Below are positions 15,666 to 24,273 of a stretch of DNA of 64,000 bases, piece after piece. Source of the DNA: Cloacibacillus porcorum (GTDB lineage Bacteria; Synergistota; Synergistia; Synergistales; Synergistaceae); NCBI RefSeq assembly GCF_001701045.1, contig NZ_CP016757.1, forward strand, positions 2,506,219-2,570,218. The letters are read 5' to 3'. The notes beneath the pieces were generated by a model that saw only the letters and a list, made by a program, of their open reading frames with translations, was not told where the DNA came from and did no database searches. A program made the translations under genes and the position numbers. Numbering within the stretch: the first letter of the stretch is position 1; the number at the start of each line of letters is the position of its first letter.

Positions 15666-17900
15666 ATGCCGTTGATATTCAGGAAAATGTTTCAGTATAA
15701 AACCACCCTCCTTTTGTCGATTGGCGCCCTCATCTTCCTGCTGGCGCTCTCCGGCGTGATATTATGGAACGCCGTTGAGCTGCACAGGGCGGTCAACAAA
15801 CTGACCGAGGACTATCTGGAGGATGTAGCGGCGGAATCGGCGAAATCTGTCGACACAAAGTTCCACGAGATCTTCAAATCTCTGAATGTGATCGCCGATT
15901 CCGTCTCACAGATGCAGCCTGCGGAAATCAACCGCTTTATCGCCAGAAAAACCGCGGTATCGAATTTCATCGACCTGGCGGTCGCCGGTGAGGACGGCGT
16001 AGCCCATTTCGCCTTTGGCGGCTCTCGCAATATAGAAAAATTTTTCCCCTTCTCAGCCGCTCTGAAGGGAGAGTTCAGCGCGGGTACTGACGGAAAACAT
16101 ATTTTTTACGCCGTCCCCATCCCGGGGAACGACCGCAAAAGGCGCGTACTCATAGGCGTAAAGTCAAAACAGAATATGCAGTATCTCATCAGCGGTGATT
16201 TTTTCAGCGGCGAGGGAAGCAGCGCGATCCTGAATCAAAAGGGCGAGATAATCGTACCGCCGGTAAAGAAAAAGCACACCGCGCTCATCAGGGAGACGAA
16301 ATACCTCAAAACAGAGGAATGGGCGATAAAGATGCTGGACGATCTTGGCAAAAACTTGCCGGGACGTTTCATCCTCCCCACCCTCAGCGGCAGGGATATC
16401 TTCGTTGACTACCGGCCATTGTCGGTTAACGGCTGGTTTCTCACCGTGACGGTGCCCACCGATATCCTTACCACGCACGCGGACGTATTCATCTCCCGTA
16501 CCTTCTACGGCACTTTGGCAATGGCGGCGGCTTTTCTCATTATTACGCTGCTCATTATCTGTATCCAAAACCATTACCGCGTAAAGATCGAGAATATCTC
16601 GTTTTACGATCCCGTGACAGACGGTATCAGCAACATCTGCTTCCTCATGCGGACTCAGGAGTTTCTCGACGGAAGCAGCAGCAAAGATTATGCCGTGGTA
16701 TCGGTTAACCTGCGAAACCTCGGGCTGATCAACGAATACGAGGGACGCAGTCAGGGCGATAAGATCCTGCGCCATGTATATAACATTCTCGCCGATGAAA
16801 TGAAAAAAGATAACGGAGAGCTGGTTACACGCGGCAACGCGGGGACTTTTTATATTTTTATGCAAAAAGGCGCAAAAGACGAATTCATGAAGCGGCTCAA
16901 TGAAATGGCGGAAAAAATCGCCGGTATCGGCAACAAGAGCGGCCCTATCCGTATCGACACCGGTATATTCTGTCTCTCTGATAAGGCTTCGTTCAAGATT
17001 GCCGAAGCCGAGGTCTACGCCGATACGGCGCGAAAAAGTGCAGAGCGCTCTTACTTAAGCACCTTCACCTTCTATGACGAAAAATTTAAGAAGCGGCAGC
17101 TTGAAGAGGTTAATATGCTGAACGATATCGAGAGGGCAATCGAGGAGAGGAAGTTCACAATCCACCTCCAGCCTAAGGTATGCGCGCAAACAGGGCTGAT
17201 AGCCGGCGCCGAGGCGCTTGTGCGCTGGAAACATCCGAAACTCGGCTTCGTCAGCCCCGCGGCATTTATTCCCGTATGCGAGAAGAACGGCATCATCTCC
17301 CGCCTGGACCAGCTGGTATTCGAGGAGGTATGCCGTACGCTCGCCGAATGGAAGGAATCAGGGATACCGCTCCTCCCCATCTCCGTGAATATCTCACGAC
17401 AGCAGCTGAAAAACCCCTCCTTTTTCAACGATTATAGGAAGATCGCGGAAGAGGCCGGCGTCGCCAGGGGACTCATTGAATTTGAACTGACAGAATCGCT
17501 GATGCTTGTCGGCAATGATTTCAAAAACGCGCGCGAGGTTATCGAAGAGATACACTCAGCCGGTTTTACCTGTTCGCTGGACGACTTCGGCTCCGGCTAC
17601 TCTTCGCTCGGACTGCTGAAGGACCTCAAGATAGACTGTCTCAAACTCGACCGGATGTTTTTCGCCAACCGTTTTGAGACGCCGGAGACGCGGGCGATCA
17701 TCGAGAGTATCATCATCCTTGCCAAGAAGCTCAACATCGCTACGGTGGCGGAGGGCGTGGAATATAAAGAGCAGGTTGAGCTGCTGCGCACCATCGGCTG
17801 CGACCTGATCCAGGGCTTTTACTTTTTCCGCCCAGTGCCGGTAAGGGAATTTGAACGTATAGTTCTTGAAGAGGCGGGAAAGCCTCCGACAACAGATTAG
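15666..17900 (+). CDS. Membrane-bound sensor with Cache-like domain, degenerate GGDEF and EAL
   Basis: 744 residues. The ATG at 15666 with AGAGGTG before it is preferred to one 20 codons upstream. A first membrane helix (~14-37), a periplasmic Cache-like domain (~45-275), a second helix (~290-315), a GGDEF-type domain in which NAGTF replaces GGDEF, and an EAL domain with EALVRW, DDFGSGYSSL and QGFYFFRPVP follow in order. It should therefore degrade, not make, c-di-GMP, under control of a periplasmic signal. It is closely similar in its EAL half to the protein at 10079-12226 and is divergent from the double GntR gene. Confidence 0.9.
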   Translation: MPLIFRKMFQYKTTLLLSIGALIFLLALSGVILWNAVELHRAVNKLTEDYLEDVAAESAKSVDTKFHEIFKSLNVIADSVSQMQPAEINRFIARKTAVSNFIDLAVAGEDGVAHFAFGGSRNIEKFFPFSAALKGEFSAGTDGKHIFYAVPIPGNDRKRRVLIGVKSKQNMQYLISGDFFSGEGSSAILNQKGEIIVPPVKKKHTALIRETKYLKTEEWAIKMLDDLGKNLPGRFILPTLSGRDIFVDYRPLSVNGWFLTVTVPTDILTTHADVFISRTFYGTLAMAAAFLIITLLIICIQNHYRVKIENISFYDPVTDGISNICFLMRTQEFLDGSSSKDYAVVSVNLRNLGLINEYEGRSQGDKILRHVYNILADEMKKDNGELVTRGNAGTFYIFMQKGAKDEFMKRLNEMAEKIAGIGNKSGPIRIDTGIFCLSDKASFKIAEAEVYADTARKSAERSYLSTFTFYDEKFKKRQLEEVNMLNDIERAIEERKFTIHLQPKVCAQTGLIAGAEALVRWKHPKLGFVSPAAFIPVCEKNGIISRLDQLVFEEVCRTLAEWKESGIPLLPISVNISRQQLKNPSFFNDYRKIAEEAGVARGLIEFELTESLMLVGNDFKNAREVIEEIHSAGFTCSLDDFGSGYSSLGLLKDLKIDCLKLDRMFFANRFETPETRAIIESIIILAKKLNIATVAEGVEYKEQVELLRTIGCDLIQGFYFFRPVPVREFERIVLEEAGKPPTTD

Positions 17901-17928
17901 ACGCCTCGTCAGACCGCGGAAGAATACA

Positions 17929-17966
17929 AAAGAGCGTCCGCCCTTGGTAATGGACGGACGCTCTTT
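17929..17966. terminator. Bidirectional terminator between convergent EAL and ABC genes
   Basis: A perfect 12-bp stem (AAAGAGCGTCCG at 17929-17940 and CGGACGCTCTTT at 17955-17966) with a 14-nt loop. Read on the minus strand, TTTTGTATT closes it, so it is best suited to the ABC operon that ends at 17999. Confidence 0.75.
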
Positions 17967-17998
17967 AGCTGCTGCTGAATTATTTCATATTGCGGCGC

Positions 17999-19054
17999 TT
18001 ATTCGTACCATACGACACGTGGGAAGGCCACCGAACAGGACTGTCCCACCTCGAAGCGCGGTTCGCGGCGTCCCTTCTGCACACGTACCTCCTGGGAACC
18101 GATCTTTACGATGTAGTCGACGATTTCGCCAAGGTAGGCCATACGGTCGATGACGCCTCTGACGCCCCTGCCCTCGGGAACAAAATCGACCTCGGAGGGA
18201 CGGCAGGCAAGCGTCGCCTTTGCCGCTCCCGCAAATTCCTGCGGGATATCGCTCTCCAGCACGCCGGCCTCGGGAGCGCTCTCAATGACGGCGCGTCCGT
18301 CCGTAAGCTTCACGCTGATAAAGTTCGACAGGCCGATGAAGCTGAAGACGAACTGGTTTTTCGGCTTGGCGTAGATGTTGAGCGGCGAGTCGATCTGCAT
18401 CGTCTTTCCGTCCCTCATGACCATGATGCGGTTTGAAAGCGCCATCGCCTCGGACTGATCGTGCGTGACGAAGATGATCGAGAAATCATACTTGCGCTGC
18501 AGGTCCTTTATCTCAAAGCGCATCTCCTCGCGGAGGTGCGGGTCGAGGTTCGAGAGAGGCTCGTCGAGGAGCAGCAGTCCCGGATTTATCGACAGCGCGC
18601 GCGCAAGCGCGATGCGCTGCTTTTCACCGCCGGAAAGGTCGTTGGGATAGAGCTGCGCCTGCTTGGTGAGGTTCGTATTCTCAAGCGCCTGTTTGGTACG
18701 GGACTCTATCTCCGCGCGCGGCAGGTTCTTTATCTTGAGCGGGAAGGCGACATTGTCGTAGACCGTCATATGCGGCCAGACGGCAAAGGCCTGGAAGACC
18801 ATCCCAAAGCCGCGGTGTTCCGGCGGGACGTAGAAGTTCTTCGCCTTAGAGGAGATCAGCTTGCCGCCGACCTCTATCTCACCCTCGTCGAGGTCCTCGA
18901 AGCCCGCGACCATCCGCAGCGTCGTCGTCTTGCCGCAGCCGGAGGGGCCGAGGAATGAGAAGCATTCGCCCTTTTCGATAGACAGGTTCAGCTTATCGAC
19001 GGCACGCACCGTTCCGAAGAGTTTAGTCACATCTCTGAGTTCTACATAAGCCAT
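17999..19054 (-). CDS. ABC transporter ATP-binding protein (iron/spermidine/putrescine type), second ATPase
   Basis: 351 residues with Walker A GPSGCGKTTTLRMVAGFE, signature LSGGEKQRIALARAL, Walker B LLLDEPLSNLD and H-loop VTHDQ. The C-terminal ~110 residues form a TOBE-type domain, as in FbpC/PotA. It is the last gene of the importer operon, 2 bases after the permease stop. It is only moderately similar to the ATPase at 20756-21856, so the importer may use a heterodimeric nucleotide-binding pair, or one may serve another system. Confidence 0.9.
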   Translation of the reverse strand: MAYVELRDVTKLFGTVRAVDKLNLSIEKGECFSFLGPSGCGKTTTLRMVAGFEDLDEGEIEVGGKLISSKAKNFYVPPEHRGFGMVFQAFAVWPHMTVYDNVAFPLKIKNLPRAEIESRTKQALENTNLTKQAQLYPNDLSGGEKQRIALARALSINPGLLLLDEPLSNLDPHLREEMRFEIKDLQRKYDFSIIFVTHDQSEAMALSNRIMVMRDGKTMQIDSPLNIYAKPKNQFVFSFIGLSNFISVKLTDGRAVIESAPEAGVLESDIPQEFAGAAKATLACRPSEVDFVPEGRGVRGVIDRMAYLGEIVDYIVKIGSQEVRVQKGRREPRFEVGQSCSVAFPRVVWYE

Positions 19055-19056
19055 CT

Positions 19057-20763
19057 TTAAGCACCTCCGTTATCGGCGCGGCGTTTCTTTTCAAAGAAGC
19101 GCTTGATGAGTATTTCGCCGCCAACGATGAGAAGCAGCGCGATGCCGGCGAGCGCGCAGGCGTAGACCGTTTCTCCGTCTTCGTTAAGTGTGTAGATAGC
19201 GACGCCTATCGTCCTCGTCGTCGGTCCGTAGAGCAGGACGGAGGTCGTCAGCTCGCGGAGCGCGGGGAGGAAGATGAGGAAGAAGGCCGCGACCATGCCG
19301 GGGCGAATGAGCGGGATGACGATATCACGCAGCGACTGCCACGGGGTGGCGCCGCTCGCGCGGCTCGCCTCAACCAGTGAGTCGTGCACCTGTTCCAGTG
19401 CGGCGCTGTTGGACTTTAGCGAGAAGGCCATGTAGCGCGCGATGTAGGCGACAAAGATTATCCACGCGGTGTTATAGAGGTTGATGCCGAAACGCCCGCT
19501 CCAGGTGAGGATGACGCCAAGGGCGATGACCGTACCGGGAAGCGAGAAGGGCAGCATACCGAGGAATTCGAGGAACCATTTGCCGCGCACCTTCAGCTTG
19601 ACGAGGACGTAAGAGATGATGCCGCCCGCGATCATCGTTACAAAGGCCGCCGAAAGCGAGAGGTAGGCGGAGTTCCAGATCGCGTCCTTCGTAAGCTTCC
19701 ACTCAAATAGGACGTAGCGGTAGTTTTCCCACGACATATTCTCCAGCGCCAGCGGCAGGCCGTAGGTGTTAAGGAAACCGACGAGGAAGATCGTCACCGT
19801 CGGCATCACAACCGTAATGAGCAGGTAGACGCAGCAGAAGATGAAGAGCGGCGTACGGAGGCCGCGGAGTTTCAGCACTGTGGGGCGCACGCTCTTGCCC
19901 GCGATTATCTGGAAGCGCCCCGACTTGATGACCTTGTTCTGCGCGTAGAGTATCACAGCGGCGGAGAGAACGAGAACGACCGAGAGCACCGTCGCGGCGC
20001 GAATGGCGGTAAAGCTGCCCGCGCTCTGGTGGATGAGCTCGTAGATCATCGTCGGGATCGTGTAGATACCGACCTCGGTGCCGAGTATGGCGGGCGTTCC
20101 GAAGTGCGAGAGCGAGTAGAGGCAGACCAGCAGCGCTCCCGCGACGACGGCGGGCATGATCAGCGGTATCGTGATCTTGCGCGTGATCGTAAAGAGCCCA
20201 GCGCCGGAGATGCGCGCCGATTCCTCAAGGGTCGGGTCCATACGCTCAAGCGCGCCGCTCACCTGGATGAAAACGAAGGGGAAGAGGTACATCGTCTCAA
20301 TAATGACGATCCCCCAGAATCCATAAATGTTAAAGAGCGCGTGGCGCGTCCCCGTTATCGCCATCCACAGCTGGTTTATATATCCCGCGCGCGGCGAAAG
20401 GAGCATCTTCCAGGCCAGCGCTCCGATGAAGGCCGGCAGCATGAAAGGAACGGTAAAGAGGACCTTCATCGTCTCTTTGAAGGGAAGATCCGTTCTCGTC
20501 ACGAGCCAGGCAAAGAGCGTGCCCACGAATGTACAGGTGACGGTGACGCAGGCGGCGATCATGATCGACATTTTGAGAGCCTGGAAGGTCTCCTCCTGCA
20601 TGATGGTGTCCATGACGGCCTTCATGTTGAGATGTCCGTCAACGATGAATGACGTCCAGAAGATGAGGACGACCGGAAGGGCCACGATAACGACAAGTAT
20701 CAGGACGGAGAGGAGAAATATAAATTCCGCCATTCCGAACTTTTTTGTTCCGGCGCTAGGCAT
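19057..20763 (-). CDS. Iron-type ABC transporter permease (fused double permease)
   Basis: 568 residues with about twelve membrane helices in two homologous halves, the fused FbpB/AfuB arrangement. Each half has an EAA-like cytoplasmic loop: EESARISGAGLFTITRKITI and VEASRASGATPWQSLRDIVI. It forms the membrane channel of the importer with the two ATPases. It overlaps the upstream ATPase gene by 8 bases. Ferric iron is the best-known substrate of this subfamily, but 2-aminoethylphosphonate and other ligands also occur. Confidence 0.9.
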   Translation of the reverse strand: MPSAGTKKFGMAEFIFLLSVLILVVIVALPVVLIFWTSFIVDGHLNMKAVMDTIMQEETFQALKMSIMIAACVTVTCTFVGTLFAWLVTRTDLPFKETMKVLFTVPFMLPAFIGALAWKMLLSPRAGYINQLWMAITGTRHALFNIYGFWGIVIIETMYLFPFVFIQVSGALERMDPTLEESARISGAGLFTITRKITIPLIMPAVVAGALLVCLYSLSHFGTPAILGTEVGIYTIPTMIYELIHQSAGSFTAIRAATVLSVVLVLSAAVILYAQNKVIKSGRFQIIAGKSVRPTVLKLRGLRTPLFIFCCVYLLITVVMPTVTIFLVGFLNTYGLPLALENMSWENYRYVLFEWKLTKDAIWNSAYLSLSAAFVTMIAGGIISYVLVKLKVRGKWFLEFLGMLPFSLPGTVIALGVILTWSGRFGINLYNTAWIIFVAYIARYMAFSLKSNSAALEQVHDSLVEASRASGATPWQSLRDIVIPLIRPGMVAAFFLIFLPALRELTTSVLLYGPTTRTIGVAIYTLNEDGETVYACALAGIALLLIVGGEILIKRFFEKKRRADNGGA

Positions 20764-21856
20764 CCTCTATCACTCCTTCCATAGTTCTTGAATCAAAGAG
20801 CAGCTGGTTAGCTAGCCTGATGCCGACGCGGTCGCCCTCGTTGAAGATTAGATTGCCGTCGACCGCCTTATGGGTATCGATCTGGGAGCGGAGCTCCATG
20901 CCAGCGAATTCAAGGCGCTGGTCGACGATGGGACCGAGCAGGTTGACGCGTTTCACGACTGCGGTAGGCACTCCCGGCTGCGGTTCACGTAAGAGGTCGA
21001 TATCCGAGGGGCGGCAGCCTAGAACGGGATTCTCCGGAACCTCGCCCTTCACCTCTTCGGAGAGAAGTTCGTCCGTCCCTTTCGCGTATAGTTTGCCGCC
21101 GCGCACTTCGACGGGAATCATGTTCGATATGCCCATGAAACGGAAGACAAAGGCGTTGACGGGGTTTTCAAAGACGTCCACCGGCGTGCCGATCTGGCAG
21201 ATGTTGCCATGCTGGTCGAGCACCGCGAGGCGGTCAGAGATGGCGAGCGCGATCTCCTGGTCGTGGGTGACGTAGAGCACGGTGACGCCCGTCCTCTTCT
21301 GCAGGGCCCTGATCTCGAAGCGCATCTCCTCGCGCAGGTTCGCGTCAAGGTTCGTGAGCGGTTCGTCAAGAAGCATGATCTTCGGCTCGGCGACAAGCGC
21401 CCTTGCGAGAGCGACGCGCTGCTGCTGTCCGCCGGAGAGCTGCGAGGGCAGCCTGTCCTCCAGCCCCGTGAGGTTGACGTTCTTGATGGCCTCCTGCGTC
21501 CTCCTCTCTGCCTCTCCCTTCTCCACCTTCTGCATCTTGAGCGGATAAATGACATTTTCTTTGACCGTCATGTGGGGCCAAACGGCGTAATCCTGGAAGA
21601 CGACGCCAAGCGAGCGCTCGTCGGGCGGAACCATTATCTTATCCGCCGGCGAGGACTGCATGACGCCGCCGATCTTTATCGTTCCCGCGTCGGGCGACTC
21701 AAAACCGGCGATCATGCGGAGCATGACTGTCTTACCACAGCCGGAGGGGCCGAGCAGCGTAAAGCACTCGCCGTCGTTTATCGTCAGATTCAAATCTTTG
21801 TAGACGACCTTCTGCCCGTAGGCTTTGCGTACATGTTCGATTTTTACCTCTGCCAA
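20756..21856 (-). CDS. ABC transporter ATP-binding protein (iron/spermidine/putrescine type), first ATPase
   Basis: 366 residues: Walker A GPSGCGKTVMLRMIAGFE, signature LSGGQQQRVALARAL, Walker B IMLLDEPLTNLD, H-loop VTHDQ, then a TOBE-like C-terminal region. It lies between the binding-protein gene and the permease gene and overlaps the latter by 8 bases. A GC-rich stem-loop separates it from the binding-protein gene, consistent with higher expression of the latter. Confidence 0.92.
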   Translation of the reverse strand: MAEVKIEHVRKAYGQKVVYKDLNLTINDGECFTLLGPSGCGKTVMLRMIAGFESPDAGTIKIGGVMQSSPADKIMVPPDERSLGVVFQDYAVWPHMTVKENVIYPLKMQKVEKGEAERRTQEAIKNVNLTGLEDRLPSQLSGGQQQRVALARALVAEPKIMLLDEPLTNLDANLREEMRFEIRALQKRTGVTVLYVTHDQEIALAISDRLAVLDQHGNICQIGTPVDVFENPVNAFVFRFMGISNMIPVEVRGGKLYAKGTDELLSEEVKGEVPENPVLGCRPSDIDLLREPQPGVPTAVVKRVNLLGPIVDQRLEFAGMELRSQIDTHKAVDGNLIFNEGDRVGIRLANQLLFDSRTMEGVIEDA

Positions 21857-21937
21857 TCAAGACAACTCCTTTCGTCATAAGATAGGGGAAGGTCTGTCGC
21901 CAGCCCTTCCCCGGGAATCAAAGTAAATACTTGCGAA

Positions 21938-21958
21938 GCCGCGGCCTAAGACCGCGGC
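21938..21958 (-). terminator. Attenuator-like stem-loop between binding-protein and ATPase genes
   Basis: GCCGCGG and CCGCGGC (21938-21944 and 21952-21958) form a G+C-only stem with a 7-nt loop. No T-run follows. Such hairpins after the first gene of importer operons usually stabilise the upstream mRNA segment or partly terminate. Confidence 0.5.
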
Positions 21959-21971
21959 CTCCGGGCGCTCT

Positions 21972-22961
21972 TTACTTGCCGGGGCGCATTGTTTCTTTGA
22001 ACTTCTTTATCGTGCCTTCCTTCTCGGAGCTCATGTTCTGGAAGTCAAGCTTGATCGCGTTGACGACCGCTTCATGCGGCTTCGGAAGGGGGCTGTCCTT
22101 GGGCATTACGACGTCGTTCCTGACGGGCAGCGTGTAGTTGTTGGCAATGATCTGCTGGCCTTCCTTCGAGAGGAGGAAGTCGATGAATTTCTGCGCCGCG
22201 GAGAGGTTTTTCGTACCCTTGATGATCGCTACGGGGCTCGGAAGCACGATCGTCTCTTTCGGATAGGCCATCGCGAGCGTCGCGCCCTTCTTTATCTTCG
22301 CCATCGTAATATAGTCGACGCCAATGCAGGCCACGAGGTCGCCCATCGCCGTGTCGTCGATGACCTGACCCGAGCCCTTGCCGAGGATGCCGCCGTTCTT
22401 CTGGACATCTTCAAAATACTTCCAGCCATAGAGCTTCACGAGCGCCGCTACGCTTCCGTAGGCGGTGCCGGAAAGGGCTGGGTCGGCTACGCCGAAGGCA
22501 TCCTGATAATCCTTGCCAAGGACGTCTTTCCAGTTTTTGGGAGCCGTTTTGATGAAACGTGTGTTATAGACTATGCCGAGTGTTCCGTTGCGGACGGGGG
22601 TGAAATATCCTTCTGGTTCTTTGACGGGGCTTTCGACATACTTGAGGTTGGGCGACTTATAGGGCTGAAGCACACCCTCCTTCTTGAGCTGGTAGAAGTC
22701 GGGGACTTCGCTGTGCCAGAGGACGTCGACGACGAGCTTGCCTGATTCTCGCTCGGCGGCGATCTTGGCCATCAGCTTGCCGGCGCCCGCGACATAGGCG
22801 TCGAACTCTATATCGGGGTTCTTTTTAAGGAATTCATCCTTCAAAGCTCCGATGAGGGAGTCCTTCATCGACGTGTAGACGGTGAGCTTTTCTCCAGCCA
22901 TTGCCGCGCTTGAAACAAAAATCATAGAGACCAGAAGTGCTGCCGCAAAAAATTTTTTCAC
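21972..22961 (-). CDS. ABC transporter periplasmic substrate-binding protein (FbpA/AfuA-like)
   Basis: 329 residues with a clear signal peptide (MKKFFAAALLVSMIFVSSAA, cleavage after AMA) and a periplasmic binding fold starting LTVYTSMKDSLIGAL. The family (COG1840 type) binds ferric iron, thiamine-like or phosphonate ligands. The start is GTG with AAGGAGG 8 bases before it. I do not see the paired tyrosines of ferric-binding proteins clearly, so iron is not proven. First gene of a four-gene importer operon. Confidence 0.9.
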   Translation of the reverse strand: MKKFFAAALLVSMIFVSSAAMAGEKLTVYTSMKDSLIGALKDEFLKKNPDIEFDAYVAGAGKLMAKIAAERESGKLVVDVLWHSEVPDFYQLKKEGVLQPYKSPNLKYVESPVKEPEGYFTPVRNGTLGIVYNTRFIKTAPKNWKDVLGKDYQDAFGVADPALSGTAYGSVAALVKLYGWKYFEDVQKNGGILGKGSGQVIDDTAMGDLVACIGVDYITMAKIKKGATLAMAYPKETIVLPSPVAIIKGTKNLSAAQKFIDFLLSKEGQQIIANNYTLPVRNDVVMPKDSPLPKPHEAVVNAIKLDFQNMSSEKEGTIKKFKETMRPGK

Positions 22962-23339
22962 GATGTTACCTCCTTGAATTTGTCCGGAGGATCCCTCCTC
23001 CGTATTTCTTAAATTCCGCCCGCCGCATCCGTTGACGGGACGAGGCGGACAGAAATTAATTCTTTATTGATATGAAGATATAACATAAACACATAATGTA
23101 ACGTACCAAAGCTAAAGACGAATCGTTACATAATTAACTTGCTTTTTTCAGATGTAAATTATATACCTAGAAAGGGAAAAATAAAAATAGAAAGATTTTA
23201 ATATTTTACAATTGCCGAATAGTTAAATGTAAAATTATTATTCAAATGATATCCAATTCATGAATAAACTTACGTAATATAAAGCGGAAGGAGCTTTCTT
23301 AAGATTTCCTTAACACTCTCTTCCGCCATGTTTTCACCG
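22962..23339. other. Intergenic region with importer promoter, inverted repeat and folD terminator
   Basis: 378 bp, A+T-rich, no gene seen. ATGTAACG (23096-23103) and CGTTACAT (23124-23131) form a perfect 8-bp inverted repeat with a 20-bp spacer, 135 bp upstream of the binding-protein start, a candidate operator. Near the right end GCGGAAG (23284-23290) and CTTCCGC (23320-23326) followed on the minus strand by TTTAT may be the folD terminator. Confidence 0.5.
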
Positions 23340-24209
23340 TTACCGTTTATTTTTAAGTTTGTCCAGGCTCAGCTGGCAGGCTTCGACGACATGCTTCGCC
23401 AGCACCGCCGTGGTGACGCGGCCGATCCCTCCCGGCACCGGGGTGATCGCCTTCACACGGCCCTCCGCGGCGCCGTAGTCCACATCGCCGCAGAGGTTTC
23501 CCTCTTCGTCAAGGTTGATCCCGATGTCCACAATCACCTGTTTCGGCGAGAGGTAATCCGCGCCGAGCAGCTTCGCCTTTCCGATGGCGACGACGAGGAT
23601 GTCTGCCTCGCGGCAGATCTTCGCAAGCTCTGTCGTCCGCGTGTGACAGGTAGTGACCGTCGCGTTGCGCCGCAGCAGCATCATCGCGACCGGCTTGCCG
23701 ACGACGAAGCTGCGACCGACGACGACGGCGCGCCTGCCCTCGATCTGGATGTTATAGTGGTCGAGCATGTCGATGCAGGCCTCCGCCGTACAGGGGGCAA
23801 AGCCGATCTTTTTATCGGAGTAGAGCCCGGCCATCGAATATTCCGTGATGCCGTCGATGTCCTTCTCGGGCGCGAGGGCGCGGCAGACGGCGCGGTCGTC
23901 TATGTGCGCGGGCAGCGGGCGCAGGATCAACACGCCGTGAACGGAGATATCGGCGTTTATCGAATGAACCAGCCCTATGATCTTCTCCTGTGTGACCGAC
24001 TCTTCAAAATGAAATTTCTTTACGCCGACCCCCGCCGCCTCGCAGCACTTGACGGCGCTGCGCTCGTAGGTGATGTCGTCATTGTTCTCTCCCACCCTGA
24101 TTATCGCGAGCGTCGGCTCCGCGCCCAGCGCGCGCAGCTCTTCGCTCCTGCTTTTCAAATGAAGGTTCAGAGAGTCCACAACAGGCTTTCCCTTTAGAAT
24201 ATCTGTCAT
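23340..24209 (-). CDS. folD: Bifunctional methylenetetrahydrofolate dehydrogenase/methenyltetrahydrofolate cyclohydrolase
   Basis: 289 residues, the usual FolD length. It interconverts 5,10-methylene-, 5,10-methenyl- and 10-formyl-tetrahydrofolate with NADP(H). Seen: VGENNDDITYERSAVKCCEA with the Tyr and catalytic Lys, the substrate segment VLILRPLP, VVGRSFVVGKPVAMML (Rossmann loop) and the C-terminal TPVPGGIGRVTTAVL. It may supply one-carbon units for purine synthesis or amino-acid fermentation. The gene is separated from the SulP gene upstream by 64 bp. Confidence 0.96.
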   Translation of the reverse strand: MTDILKGKPVVDSLNLHLKSRSEELRALGAEPTLAIIRVGENNDDITYERSAVKCCEAAGVGVKKFHFEESVTQEKIIGLVHSINADISVHGVLILRPLPAHIDDRAVCRALAPEKDIDGITEYSMAGLYSDKKIGFAPCTAEACIDMLDHYNIQIEGRRAVVVGRSFVVGKPVAMMLLRRNATVTTCHTRTTELAKICREADILVVAIGKAKLLGADYLSPKQVIVDIGINLDEEGNLCGDVDYGAAEGRVKAITPVPGGIGRVTTAVLAKHVVEACQLSLDKLKNKR

Positions 24210-24273
24210 TTACCTATTCCCATCTTTCATTAAAGTAAAACAATAATATGCGTCATATTTTAACATATAGCCT

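Noticed and set aside
23328-24197. 289-codon open frame on the plus strand
   Set aside because: A mirror frame of folD caused by high G+C third positions.
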